Source of the DNA: an uncultured Microbacterium sp.
GTDB taxonomy: Bacteria; Actinomycetota; Actinomycetes; Actinomycetales; Microbacteriaceae
Assembly: GCA_937988695.1 (NCBI GenBank)
Contig: CALKHM010000273.1
Span: 1 to 18,553 of the forward strand
DNA length: 18,553 bases
Direction: 5' to 3'
Program-made: the position numbers and the translations under genes
The notes under the pieces: model-generated
The model's database searches: none
The model's input: the letters and a program-made list of their open reading frames with translations, nothing else
What the model was told of the DNA's origin: nothing
In this document: in pieces, positions 7,909 through 15,967 of the stretch
Layout: every line of letters begins with the position of its first letter
How positions within the stretch are numbered: the first letter of the stretch is position 1

Positions 7909-9402
7909 TCAGCGGGCACCGAGTTCTGCGAGCACCGCGGGGACCGCCCGTACCGCCAGCGCGACGCTGGTCAGTGTCGGGTTGCTGACCGTCGCGGTGG
8001 GGATCAGCCCGTTGCCGCCGAGGAAGAGATTGCGCAGGCCCCACACGCGCGAGCGGTCGTCGACCACCGACGCCGCGCCGCCGTCATCGCCCATCCGCAC
8101 GGTGCCCTTGTAATGCAGCGACGTGCCGGCGGGCATGAGCCGTGGCTCACCGCCGGGGACGAACCGCCCGATGCGCTCGGCCACCGCTCGCAGATCGGCC
8201 GAGGCCGCCTCGACCTCCGCGAGCTCGCGCTCGGTGATCTCGTACTCGATCGAGAACTGCGGCATCCCCCAGCCATCCGTCGCATCGTCGGAGAAGACCA
8301 GCCGATCCTGCGCACGCGGGAACTTGCGCACGCCGTTGCCCATCGCCACGAAGCGGGCGGCGCCGACGCGCACCGACGCCTCGTCCACGGGGAACGGCGC
8401 GTCGGCCATGTGCATGACCTGGGTGCGATACGGATGGATGCCGGCGACATACGGGATGCCGAAGGTCGAGGCGGTCGGATCCTTCACGAGCTCGGCGACC
8501 GGAGTGTCCACGCCGGCGCGCTCCTGCACCTCGTCGCGCAGGGCGACGACGCTGTACACGAGCACGTGTTCGGTGAGGTGGCGGCCCAGGGCCTCCGGCC
8601 GGATGCCGGATGCCCACAACAGCTGCGGGGTCTGGAACGCACCCGCGGCCACGACCACGACCGTCGCCGAGATCGACCGGCGCGCGCCGGTCGGCAGGTG
8701 CTCGGCCTCGACGGCAACGACCCGGTCGCCGTCCACGACGAGCCGGCGCGCGATGGTGTCGGCGTGCAGCTCGACCTGCCGTCCCGCCAGGATCGTGTCG
8801 GCCCCGCCCCAGCGGACCGAGCCGTCGGGCTGCGGCATCGCCGACATCGGCAGTCCGTCCGGCAGCCGGTCCGGCGGCAGGACGCCGGCGAACTGCTCGC
8901 GCAGCATGTCCTTGATCGCACGACCGTACGGGTTCTCCGGAAGCGTGGTCACGTGCATCAGCCGTTCGGCCTCATCCAGGTGCGCGTCCAGCTCGGCGGA
9001 GGGGATGAAGGGGATGCGCTCGTCGTCGTTGGGGCGCGGCGTCGCGCAGGTCCAGTGCACGCCCATGCCGCCGACGCAGCTGGACATGGCCGCGGCCGGC
9101 ATCCCGCTCTGCTGGCCGGGCGCGGCCAGATACGTGCCGCCGGGAGAGATGATCGTGCCCTCCACGTGCAGGGGGCGCTCGCCGTCCGCGGGCGACGAAC
9201 CCCGCGGGCCTTGCGAGCGCTCGCGTGCCGCGTCGCGCTCGGCGACGGGGAGGTTGCGCACGTTGGTGCCCGGCGGTGTGGACACCTGCGGGCCGAGCTC
9301 GAGCATCGTGATGCGGGTGCCCGGCCGCGCATCGGCGACCAGCCGGGCGAACGCGCAGCCCACCGGTCCGCTGCCCACGATGACGACATCGGTGTCGGTC
9401 AT
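7909..9402 (-). CDS. GMC-family FAD oxidase, pyranose oxidase / C-glycoside 3-oxidase-like
   Basis: This 497-residue flavoenzyme should oxidise a sugar hydroxyl, most likely C3 of a glycoside, to the ketone. It has the FAD Rossmann motif GSGPVG (residues 10-15) and matches pyranose 2-oxidases at the key places: GGMGVHWTCATP (111-122), where His116 aligns with the histidine that carries covalent FAD in fungal enzymes; the catalytic His430 in SLHYKGTVRMG; and Asn474 in SNPTLT near the C-terminus. Bacterial relatives include the C-glycoside 3-oxidases (CarA of Microbacterium and related enzymes). The reading frame is open further upstream to 10338, but that part is a shadow; the ATG at 9400-9402 leads directly into the FAD motif and overlaps the preceding gene by 4 bases (ATGA). 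It follows the deglycosidase subunits, which act on 3-keto glycosides, strongly supporting 3-oxidation. Whether O2 or another acceptor is used, and whether FAD is covalent, cannot be told. Confidence 0.85.
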   Translation of the reverse strand: MTDTDVVIVGSGPVGCAFARLVADARPGTRITMLELGPQVSTPPGTNVRNLPVAERDAARERSQGPRGSSPADGERPLHVEGTIISPGGTYLAAPGQQSGMPAAAMSSCVGGMGVHWTCATPRPNDDERIPFIPSAELDAHLDEAERLMHVTTLPENPYGRAIKDMLREQFAGVLPPDRLPDGLPMSAMPQPDGSVRWGGADTILAGRQVELHADTIARRLVVDGDRVVAVEAEHLPTGARRSISATVVVVAAGAFQTPQLLWASGIRPEALGRHLTEHVLVYSVVALRDEVQERAGVDTPVAELVKDPTASTFGIPYVAGIHPYRTQVMHMADAPFPVDEASVRVGAARFVAMGNGVRKFPRAQDRLVFSDDATDGWGMPQFSIEYEITERELAEVEAASADLRAVAERIGRFVPGGEPRLMPAGTSLHYKGTVRMGDDGGAASVVDDRSRVWGLRNLFLGGNGLIPTATVSNPTLTSVALAVRAVPAVLAELGAR

Positions 9403-10391
9403 CGTCCACTCCCTCCGCTCAGGATCCGCCGCTCGAGCAGCAGGTGGCGGCGCAGCTGCTCGAGCGCGTCGCCGTTGTGGAACGCGTGCCCCTCGTACTC
9501 GCTCATCAGAACGCCACGGAACCCGGAGGCGACGATCGCGCCGAGCAGCTTCTCGAGCGGGATCGTGGGGTCTTCCAGCTGCGCGTCGACATGGTAGAAC
9601 TTCGAGTGGAAGTACTGCGTCCACGGCAGCAGCGTCGCGAAGCCGTCCAGGTCTGCCGGCCCGAACGACAGAAAGCCGAAGAAGTCGGAGATCGCCATCC
9701 GCTCGGCCTGTCCGCCGCCCTGTTCCCGCACGCGGGCGAACACCTCGTCCTCGGTCATCCCGGAGTGCCGGTTCTCGATGACGAACTCGAGCAGGCGCCG
9801 ATCGGCGCCGGCGGCCAGGTAGCGTGCCAGGGCGGGCTCGGCGGGTCGCTCGATGAAGCATCCGAAGTCGGGCACGAAGCCGAGTCGTCGGCTGCCGATG
9901 CGCTCGAACTCCGCGAGCATCTGCTGGACGTCGGGATCGCTCGGCTTCGACGGCGCATGCACCTCGATGCCGACGTTGACGTCGTACTGCTCGGCGAGCA
10001 TCGCGGCCAGCGGAAGCAGATGCAGCGGCACGGCGCCCGCCCGCAGGTGGTGGCATCCCAGCTCCACGGCGGTCATGAGGTCGGCGGTCAGATCGAGGAT
10101 GTAGTCCTCGTCGACCGGCTCGTGCCCCGTGATGCGCCCCACATCGGCGTAGCCGCCGTAGCTGAACGGAACGAGGCCGCGGCGATCTGCGGCGGCGCGC
10201 ACGCGGTCGATCTCCTGGACGGACGGACGCGGATACCTGTCGAAGAAGACCGCGCCGACCAGCTCGAAGCGCTGCACGCCGAGCTCGTGCACGTCGTCGA
10301 GGCAGTCCTCGATCGTGTAGTCGGGATCCTCCACCCACCGCTGGTCGAAGCCGTACAGCGAGACGCCCTGCTCGATGCCGCCGATGTTCAT
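9399..10391 (-). CDS. C-glycoside deglycosidase alpha-subunit-like TIM-barrel protein
   Basis: This 330-residue protein has the xylose-isomerase/AP-endonuclease-2 TIM-barrel fold used by the catalytic alpha subunit of C-glycoside deglycosidases (CarB/DgpB type). Those enzymes cleave the C-C bond between a 3-keto sugar and an aromatic aglycone using a divalent metal. The expected metal-site set is visible: Glu143 and nearby His145 in GIEVHAP, Asp175 in VPDFGC, His262 in FHSKFYHVD, and Glu298 in SEYEGHAF. The open frame extends upstream to 10889, but that is the shadow of the beta-subunit gene; the ATG at 10389-10391 overlaps the beta stop by 4 bases. It also overlaps the downstream oxidase by 4 bases, so the three proteins are probably made in fixed ratio. 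Sugar isomerase/epimerase activity is the alternative; the beta-subunit neighbour argues against it. Confidence 0.82.
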   Translation of the reverse strand: MNIGGIEQGVSLYGFDQRWVEDPDYTIEDCLDDVHELGVQRFELVGAVFFDRYPRPSVQEIDRVRAAADRRGLVPFSYGGYADVGRITGHEPVDEDYILDLTADLMTAVELGCHHLRAGAVPLHLLPLAAMLAEQYDVNVGIEVHAPSKPSDPDVQQMLAEFERIGSRRLGFVPDFGCFIERPAEPALARYLAAGADRRLLEFVIENRHSGMTEDEVFARVREQGGGQAERMAISDFFGFLSFGPADLDGFATLLPWTQYFHSKFYHVDAQLEDPTIPLEKLLGAIVASGFRGVLMSEYEGHAFHNGDALEQLRRHLLLERRILSGGSGR

Positions 10392-10825
10392 TCCGCCTCC
10401 TGCAGGGTGAGCGTGCGCGACGCCGAGCCGTCGATCATCCCCCAGGCACCGGGCCCGAGGCGCATATACGGTGATCTCAGCACCAGCGTCACGCCGACCT
10501 CGTGGTCGCCCGAGGCGAGCCCGCCCTGGTAGACACGCACCCGCAGCGGCTTCTTGACCGACCAGAACTCGGTGAAGGCCTGCGCCAGGGCGCTGAGGGG
10601 AAGCAGCGTCCGGTCGTGCTCGAACAACAGCAGATGATCGGCGATGCGCTCGCCGTCGACGGTGAGCTCGAAACGCTCGATGGTCGACAGCGGCAGGCCG
10701 CGATAGTAGTTGAGCCCGATGTCGAGCGTGAAGCCGACCGGGCCCCGCGCGAGCACGACCGCTCGCAGGGCTCCGGGCCGCAGGACACTGTCGACATAGG
10801 GCAGCTTCAGATACGTCGTCGTCAT
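10388..10825 (-). CDS. C-glycoside deglycosidase beta-subunit-like protein (DUF6379 type)
   Basis: This small 145-residue, beta-strand-rich protein resembles the non-catalytic beta subunit (CarC/DgpC, DUF6379/CGDB domain) that pairs with the TIM-barrel alpha subunit. Recognisable segments are LDIGLNYYRGLPL with ERFELTVDGE just after (about 34-59) and the near-C-terminal LRSPYM motif (about 115-120). The N-terminal domain of the fused protein encoded at 16897-18366 has the same two segments, with WYRSLWLSS, RVTVDG and LRLPYM, so the two are homologous. The ATG at 10823-10825 follows a GAGGA ribosome binding site (10834-10838 on the other strand). It is the first gene of the unit and overlaps the alpha gene by ATGA. 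Confidence 0.82.
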   Translation of the reverse strand: MTTTYLKLPYVDSVLRPGALRAVVLARGPVGFTLDIGLNYYRGLPLSTIERFELTVDGERIADHLLLFEHDRTLLPLSALAQAFTEFWSVKKPLRVRVYQGGLASGDHEVGVTLVLRSPYMRLGPGAWGMIDGSASRTLTLQEAE

Positions 10826-10887
10826 GTGATCCGTCCTCGGTGACTGGTGTGCGGCTCATCCTGGCACACCTTTTGCGTGGTTTTGTC

Positions 10888-10916
10888 ATTAGTCTGGCTG
10901 ATTTCGACTATCACAA
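10888..10916 (-). promoter_or_regulatory. Candidate promoter of the split deglycosidase unit with embedded operator
   Basis: On the minus strand a -35 element TTGTGA (10911-10916) and a -10 element ACTAAT (10888-10893) are spaced by exactly 17 bases; each matches the sigma-70-type consensus at 4 of 6 positions. The inverted repeat TAGTC-N11-GACTA (10890-10910) lies across the spacer and -10, and a second overlapping repeat TGAT-N7-ATCA spans 10899-10913. A dimeric TetR repressor bound there would block RNA polymerase. The TetR gene of the divergent unit is the obvious candidate to bind it. The repeats are seen; the binding is inferred. Confidence 0.5.
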
Positions 10917-10936
10917 TCGACGATGACCGAGCGAAC

Positions 10937-10942
10937 TATAAA
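10937..10942 (+). promoter_or_regulatory. Possible -10 element for the monooxygenase-TetR unit
   Basis: TATAAA lies 39 bases before the ATG of the rightward monooxygenase gene, in the 156-base divergent gap. No good -35 element is found 16-18 bases upstream, so this would be a weak or regulated promoter. The candidate TetR operator at 10890-10910 lies about 27 bases further upstream, so one bound repressor might affect both directions. Confidence 0.35.
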
Positions 10943-10981
10943 GGCATTACAGTTCTTGCATCGCACTCGAGGAGGAGAGCA

Positions 10982-12193
10982 ATGCACACGCCCGAACAGC
11001 CGATCGTCGTCTTGGGCGGCGGACCCGCCGGCATGGCGACGGCCCTGAGCCTGATGACCGCCGGCCACTCGGCGGTCATCTACGAGCGCTACCCCCAGGC
11101 CCGCCCCGCCGGGAACATCCTGAACCTGTGGCCACCGCCCATCAAGGCCCTTGCGGCGATGGGCGTGGACACGCACGACCTCGGCGCACCATGCCATTCC
11201 ACGTTCCGCAGCGCATCCGGCCACGTGCGTGCCGACATCCGGATCCCCAGCGAGGTCATCCGGCAGTACGGCGGCGGATTCATCGGGATGCTGCGCCCGG
11301 ACCTGTACCGTCGCATGCTCGCCGCCCTTCCCGAGGGGATGCTGCGGGTGGACACCGAGGTGACCGGCATCGCCGACCGCGGCGACCACGTCGAGCTGAC
11401 GCTGAAAGACGGATCGCGCACCACCACCCCGCTGCTCGTGGGGGCCGACGGCATCGACTCCATCGTCCGTGCCCGGCTGTGGGGCGCCTCTCCCAAGCGG
11501 GAGCACCGGCTGCACATCATCGGCGGATACACGTTCGCCGAGGTGCCCGGCACCGAGAAGGGCGAGGCGATCATCTCGCACAACCGCACGGTGCAGGGCT
11601 CCTACACCGCGATCCGCAGCGACGGCCGCGATGGCTACCAGTGGTGGACGCTCGAGGCCTGCGATCCGGATGCCGCGGCCCCCGCCGATCTGCGCGCGCA
11701 CGCGCTGCGGCTGAGCCAGGGATTCGGCCCGCTGCCGGCGCTCATCGAGGCGACCCCCGACGCGCACGTGCAGCGCTGGGTGATCCGCGACCGGGTGCCG
11801 CTGAAGAGATGGTCGAAGGGCCGCATCACGCTGGCCGGCGATGCCGCGCATGCCACCTCGCCGTATGCGGCATACGGGGCGGGGATGTCGATCGGCGACG
11901 GGTACTTCCTCGGGCAGCTGCTTGCCGGGGTCGACCTCGCCGACACGGCCGCCGTGCGCGCGGTGCTGGACCGGTACGACGCGCTGCGCATCCCGCACAC
12001 GACGGCGCAAGTGCAGCAGGCGTATATCCTCGGTCGCATGTTCCATCACGCCCCCGCACTCCTCCGGCCGCTGCGGGACGCCGTCCTGGATCACACGCCG
12101 ATGCTGCAGAAGCAGGTGGGCGAGCGCAGCCCGCGAGAGATCGTGGAGCAGCTCGACGAGATGGGTGCCGGCATCCTGAGCCCCGCCCGATGA
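10982..12193 (+). CDS. FAD-dependent aromatic hydroxylase-like monooxygenase
   Basis: This 403-residue protein is a class A flavin monooxygenase of the p-hydroxybenzoate-hydroxylase fold. Family landmarks are in order: dinucleotide motif GGGPAG (12-17) with ribose-binding Glu35, RPDLYR (105-110), the DG motif GADGIDSIVR (154-163) and the GD motif GDAAHATSP (286-294). Such enzymes use NAD(P)H and O2 to hydroxylate aromatic or heteroaromatic rings. In this setting the released aglycone, for example a flavonoid or other phenol, is a plausible substrate; that is inference. The start at 10982 follows a strong AGGAGGAG ribosome binding site (10970-10977); the open frame from 10847 is non-coding upstream of it. 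Its stop overlaps the TetR start by 4 bases (ATGA). Confidence 0.85.
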   Translation: MHTPEQPIVVLGGGPAGMATALSLMTAGHSAVIYERYPQARPAGNILNLWPPPIKALAAMGVDTHDLGAPCHSTFRSASGHVRADIRIPSEVIRQYGGGFIGMLRPDLYRRMLAALPEGMLRVDTEVTGIADRGDHVELTLKDGSRTTTPLLVGADGIDSIVRARLWGASPKREHRLHIIGGYTFAEVPGTEKGEAIISHNRTVQGSYTAIRSDGRDGYQWWTLEACDPDAAAPADLRAHALRLSQGFGPLPALIEATPDAHVQRWVIRDRVPLKRWSKGRITLAGDAAHATSPYAAYGAGMSIGDGYFLGQLLAGVDLADTAAVRAVLDRYDALRIPHTTAQVQQAYILGRMFHHAPALLRPLRDAVLDHTPMLQKQVGERSPREIVEQLDEMGAGILSPAR

Positions 12194-12789
12194 GCCGGGC
12201 CACGCCCGTGAGCCGCGCCGTGCGCGAACCGCTCCAGGAACGCAGCCGCGCGCGCTGGGAGCGGGTGATCGCCGCCGGTCGCGAGCTGCTCGAATCCGGC
12301 GGCTACGACGCGCTCACGATCAGTGAGGTGTGCCGTCGGGCCGGGGCGACTGCTCCGTCGATCTATGCCCGCGTCGACGGGCGGGCGGGGCTCTTCCGCG
12401 CCGTGTACGAAGACGGGATGCGGGCGGTCGTGGCCACCGAGGAGGAGCTGTTCTCCGCCGCCGACGGCACGATCGCCGGGGTGGTGACCGCGACGGCCGG
12501 CGTGTTCGACCGGCATGCGGCGTTGCTGCGCGCGGTCATCCGGCGAGCGGTCGAAGACCCCTGGCTGCTCGCACACGGCGCGGCGTCCTCGCGACGACTG
12601 CAGCAGCGCATCGCGGCGGCGCTGCCGGTGCACGATCGGGATGCCGCCGCCTCGGCCGCGCGGGTCGTGTACGAGGCGTGCGCCTTCCGCACGATGTACG
12701 GGCCACGGTTCTGGTCCGACGAGCCGGAGACGTTCGACGCGTTCTGCGTGCGCCTGTCGGGGCTCGCCTCGAGCGTGGGCAAGGACTGA
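12190..12789 (+). CDS. TetR-family transcriptional regulator
   Basis: This 199-residue protein has a typical TetR DNA-binding domain: the helix-turn-helix covers about residues 41-62, with ALTISEVCRRAGATAPSIYA followed by the usual F-x-A-V-Y-E helix. The C-terminal helical domain has no recognised ligand signature. It is translationally coupled to the monooxygenase (ATGA at 12190-12193) and divergent from the split deglycosidase unit, so it probably represses one or both units and responds to the glycoside, the aglycone or a breakdown product. A candidate operator, TAGTC-N11-GACTA, lies in the deglycosidase promoter. Its gene converges on the GH35-like gene with only 6 bases between the stops. 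Confidence 0.9.
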   Translation: MSRATPVSRAVREPLQERSRARWERVIAAGRELLESGGYDALTISEVCRRAGATAPSIYARVDGRAGLFRAVYEDGMRAVVATEEELFSAADGTIAGVVTATAGVFDRHAALLRAVIRRAVEDPWLLAHGAASSRRLQQRIAAALPVHDRDAAASAARVVYEACAFRTMYGPRFWSDEPETFDAFCVRLSGLASSVGKD

Positions 12790-12795
12790 CGACGA

Positions 12796-14415
12796 TCAGC
12801 TCGATCCTTCCTGCGGCAGTCGCAGCAGCCGCACGCGGATGGCGCCCACGGTGTCCAACGGCAGGAGGTTCAGCCGCTCGTCGCCGTTGAGCGCGCGCCC
12901 GGGCACCCACCGCCCCTCGGTGAACGTCCCCTCCACGACCGCGTCGACCTCGACGACGGCATCGTCGCGGAAGAAGTCGAGGGTGACGCCCTCGCCGACG
13001 ACCAGGAGCTCGTCGTCTGACTCGGCCACGATCAGCGCGAGCGGGCGGGTGTCGTGCGCAGCCCCGATGCGCGCCCCGTCGGTCGTCTCGGCGGGCGGTT
13101 CCGGCGCGGGCGGAAGGGTGGCGACCCCGGCGTCCAGCAGCATCCGGCCGAACAGCTCCCGCGTCCCGCGCGCCACGATCCGCAACCCGCCGAGGGCGAC
13201 CTCGGCGCGCTCGCTTCCCGGCTCCAGGACGATCCCCGCGATCCTGCCCTCCCGCTGCGCGGCCACGAGGGTCGTCTCCAGCTGTGCGAGCAGTCCCAGC
13301 AGCCGGGCGGTCTGGCCGCCGGCACGGGCGTCGTCGATGCCGAACGCCGACCATCCCAGCGCGCCGCGCGCGATCGACAGCACGGCATCCCCCGCGCGCA
13401 GCCGGCACTCCGGGACGAACAGCGCGTGGCCGCCGGACGCGTAGGTCTGAACGACCCCGGCCGCATCGTCGATGTAGATGTCCGGACTGAGCATCGCCAG
13501 GGTCGGCGCCGCGGCACGCCAGACGTCGAGCACCCGTGCACCGGGTCCGCCGCTGGGGTACTGACCGGGGTGTTCCTGCCCCGGCTGCGGGCCGAGCCAG
13601 GCGTTGACGTAGAGCGGGACCGGACATGTCGCCGCGCCGGCGGCGGCGAGCGTCTCGACGTAGGTCGCGAACGCCCACGCCATGAAGATCTCGTCGCACT
13701 CGTCGCCTTCGCCGAGCACCTCGGCCCAGGACCCGTCGGTGCGCGAGCCGGCGGTGCGCCACAGGCGGCCGGCGGCCGACTGCACCGCGGCATCCCTTGC
13801 GAATGCGATGAACTCCGCCGGGACCGGCGCGTTCCAGGCCGCCTCGGCGAGCTCGGATCGGTCGCGGCTGTCGGCCAGCAGCCCCACCTCGTTCTCGACC
13901 TGCACCAGCGCGAGGCGGTCACCCCGCGGATGCTGCGAGATGAACGCCATGAGCGCCGCGAAGGCGCGCGCATCGGCGTCGCGCAGCTCGCGCGAGAACA
14001 CGCTCAGGACGGGCTTGTGCGTGGCACCGTCGTAGGTGAACGCGGGGCGGATGCCCGCGCGGACGCGGGCGCGCGGGAACCGCTGCGTGTCGGCGCGCAC
14101 CCAGCGCGGAGCGTACGTCGATCCGGCGTTCTTGAACGCCCCGAACCACAGCAGCACGAGCCGGAGGCCGCAGGCATCGGCCTGCGCGAGCATCGCATCG
14201 ACGAGTGAGAAGTCGAGCGCGCCCTCGGTCGGCTCGCAGAGGTCCCAGCACGCCGGGGCGATGACCGTGTTGCCGCCCAGGTCGCGCACGTGCCGGAACG
14301 ACTGCGCGATGCCGTCGCGGCTGGATGCGGAGGAGTTGTGCACCTGCCCGCCGACCAGCAGCACGGGGGCATCCCGGTGCAGCAGCGTCCGGCCGGCGAC
14401 ACGCCAGTCGCTCAT
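12796..14415 (-). CDS. GH35-like (clan GH-A) beta-galactosidase-type hydrolase, DUF5597 group
   Basis: This 539-residue protein has a TIM-barrel hydrolase domain typical of the GH35/GH42 region of clan A and resembles DUF5597-containing beta-galactosidase-like proteins. Visible signs are GGQVHNSSASS (22-32), the acid/base motif QVENEVG with Glu176, and a likely nucleophile Glu336 in FVPECR. The spacing of about 160 residues suits a retaining clan-A enzyme. A beta-rich C-terminal part follows from about residue 400. No signal peptide is seen. Natural substrates are probably small beta-galactosides or related plant glycosides; activity is not certain. The ATG at 14413-14415 has a strong AAGGAGGA ribosome binding site, and the open frame upstream to 14565 is ignored for that reason. 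It lies 61 bases after the GH140-type gene. Confidence 0.78.
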   Translation of the reverse strand: MSDWRVAGRTLLHRDAPVLLVGGQVHNSSASSRDGIAQSFRHVRDLGGNTVIAPACWDLCEPTEGALDFSLVDAMLAQADACGLRLVLLWFGAFKNAGSTYAPRWVRADTQRFPRARVRAGIRPAFTYDGATHKPVLSVFSRELRDADARAFAALMAFISQHPRGDRLALVQVENEVGLLADSRDRSELAEAAWNAPVPAEFIAFARDAAVQSAAGRLWRTAGSRTDGSWAEVLGEGDECDEIFMAWAFATYVETLAAAGAATCPVPLYVNAWLGPQPGQEHPGQYPSGGPGARVLDVWRAAAPTLAMLSPDIYIDDAAGVVQTYASGGHALFVPECRLRAGDAVLSIARGALGWSAFGIDDARAGGQTARLLGLLAQLETTLVAAQREGRIAGIVLEPGSERAEVALGGLRIVARGTRELFGRMLLDAGVATLPPAPEPPAETTDGARIGAAHDTRPLALIVAESDDELLVVGEGVTLDFFRDDAVVEVDAVVEGTFTEGRWVPGRALNGDERLNLLPLDTVGAIRVRLLRLPQEGSS

Positions 14416-14476
14416 CGATGTCCTCCTTCGCTCGGGCGCGTGCAGGGGCGCGACCCGGCCGCCCGCATGCCACGCA

Positions 14477-15967
14477 CTACTCGGCCCAGACCATCGACAT
14501 CCCGCCGACGTCGGGGGGCTCGCCCCACGTCGGCGGCTGCGCGAGCCGTTCGAGCTGCCCGGCACGCGAGGTCACCACGAGGAGCCAGTCACATTCGGGC
14601 CCGGCGGTGGGCGCCGTGACGAGCGTCTGCCGGAGGAGGGGAACCTCGAACGGCTCGCCTGCGAGCTCGCCCGAACGCGGGTCGAACCACACGCCGCGAT
14701 ATGTCCGACCGCTCGCGAGCCGCTCCAGGCTCAGGGTCTCGCTGCCGCCGTCGGTGAGGTAGACGAGCAGGAACTCCCCGTCGCGGTCGACGGCCGCCTG
14801 ACGATGCCGGTCGACACACTGCGGGCCGCACTGCGCCTCGTGCGCGAGTATCGACTGCGCCGGCACCCACCGGTGGAGGTCCATGGCCTCGGCGAGGCCA
14901 CGCAGCACCGTCATCTGCCCGGCGCCCGGATGCGACAGCGCATCGAACCAGGTCGCGTCGAGAACCTCGTTGCGCTCCTTCTCGGAGATCATGCACCACA
15001 CCGACGCGTGCCCGTAGGTGTGTCCGAAGGCGCCCGCCAGCAGGTTCCCGTACGCCCGCATCCGCACGATCCAGTCGCCGTGCAGTGGGAACGGCTCCGG
15101 CCAGTTCATGGGCATCCGCTCGTAGGCCGGCTCGGCATCCAGCACGGGCAGCACGCGTGCGCGCTCCACCTCCCGGCGCACCGCGGCGTAGCTGCGCGTG
15201 TGCCGGCCGTGCCCGGACTGCAGCGTGATGAAGCTGATCCAGGCCTCCTCGTCGCCCCAGTACGACATCGTGGAGAACTCCCCCGTCTCCATCTCGTAGC
15301 ACGTGTGATACGTGATGAGCACGCGGTCCCACACCGAGGACGGGACATCCCACTGCGCGGTCTCGCCGGTCACGCCGTGGGCGATGCCCTCGGCGAGCCT
15401 GCGCCAGACATCGCGATAGTCGACGCCCCTGTGCAACGGCTGGCGATCGCCGCCGAGGCACCAGATGAGGTTCGTCCGATCCCGGTAGCGATCACCGATC
15501 CATCGGCCGAACCCGTAGGCGTTCTCGACGGTGACCGTTCGCGGGAACGTGCCCCCGCCCCAGCTGTCGCCGACGACCAGCTGCCCCCACACCGGAAGCA
15601 GCAGCACGTAGAAGCCGAGGCTCTCGGCGAGGTCGAGAAGGCGATCCAGATACCCGAAGTACGCCTCGTTCGGCCGATCGAGGTCGCCGTCGAGCAGGGC
15701 GGGATCGCCGGCGGGATCGCGCATCTCGACGTCGCGCTCAGGATCGAGCGCGACGATCTGCAATGCGGTGAAGCCCTGCTGCCGGCGCCGCTGCATGTAG
15801 TAACGGGCGTCGTCCCATTTGAGCCGCTGCGGGAGAGTCCACGCAGTATCGGCGAGATAGAGGAACGGGCGATCGGATGCCGTGACCAGGCGCCGTCCGT
15901 CGGCGGAGACCTTCAGCCGCTCCAGCCGAGCGGGCGGCCGCTCCCGCCGGGCCGGCGCACCGGTCAT
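14477..15967 (-). CDS. GH140-type glycoside hydrolase (DUF4038, apiosidase family)
   Basis: This 496-residue protein has the DUF4038 TIM-barrel and the C-terminal putative collagen-binding-like beta domain that together define apiosidase-type GH140 and close relatives. GH140 is known for cleaving beta-1,2-apiose from pectin rhamnogalacturonan II. The N-terminus shows FLYLADTAWTL (35-45); candidate catalytic acids are Asp174 in WCLGGDR and Glu279 in LDAEPAYER, in the order seen in the family. The C-terminal module has YRGVWFDPRSGE. There is no signal peptide, so pectin itself is an unlikely substrate. Apiose is common on plant flavonoid glycosides, including apiosylated puerarin and apiin, which fits the neighbours. 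The ATG overlaps the esterase stop by 4 bases. Specificity for apiose is inferred from the family. Confidence 0.78.
   Translation of the reverse strand: MTGAPARRERPPARLERLKVSADGRRLVTASDRPFLYLADTAWTLPQRLKWDDARYYMQRRRQQGFTALQIVALDPERDVEMRDPAGDPALLDGDLDRPNEAYFGYLDRLLDLAESLGFYVLLLPVWGQLVVGDSWGGGTFPRTVTVENAYGFGRWIGDRYRDRTNLIWCLGGDRQPLHRGVDYRDVWRRLAEGIAHGVTGETAQWDVPSSVWDRVLITYHTCYEMETGEFSTMSYWGDEEAWISFITLQSGHGRHTRSYAAVRREVERARVLPVLDAEPAYERMPMNWPEPFPLHGDWIVRMRAYGNLLAGAFGHTYGHASVWCMISEKERNEVLDATWFDALSHPGAGQMTVLRGLAEAMDLHRWVPAQSILAHEAQCGPQCVDRHRQAAVDRDGEFLLVYLTDGGSETLSLERLASGRTYRGVWFDPRSGELAGEPFEVPLLRQTLVTAPTAGPECDWLLVVTSRAGQLERLAQPPTWGEPPDVGGMSMVWAE

Noticed and set aside
10392..10889. 166-residue N-terminal extension of the deglycosidase alpha subunit
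   Set aside because: It is the out-of-frame shadow of the beta-subunit gene; the ATG overlapping the beta stop gives the proper barrel start.
10847..10981. 45-residue N-terminal extension of the monooxygenase
   Set aside because: The segment is the AT-richer divergent promoter region, and a strong ribosome binding site sits directly before the ATG at 10982.
12790..12795. Terminator between the convergent TetR and GH35-like genes
   Set aside because: Only 6 bases separate the stops and no convincing stem-loop with a U-run was seen on either strand.
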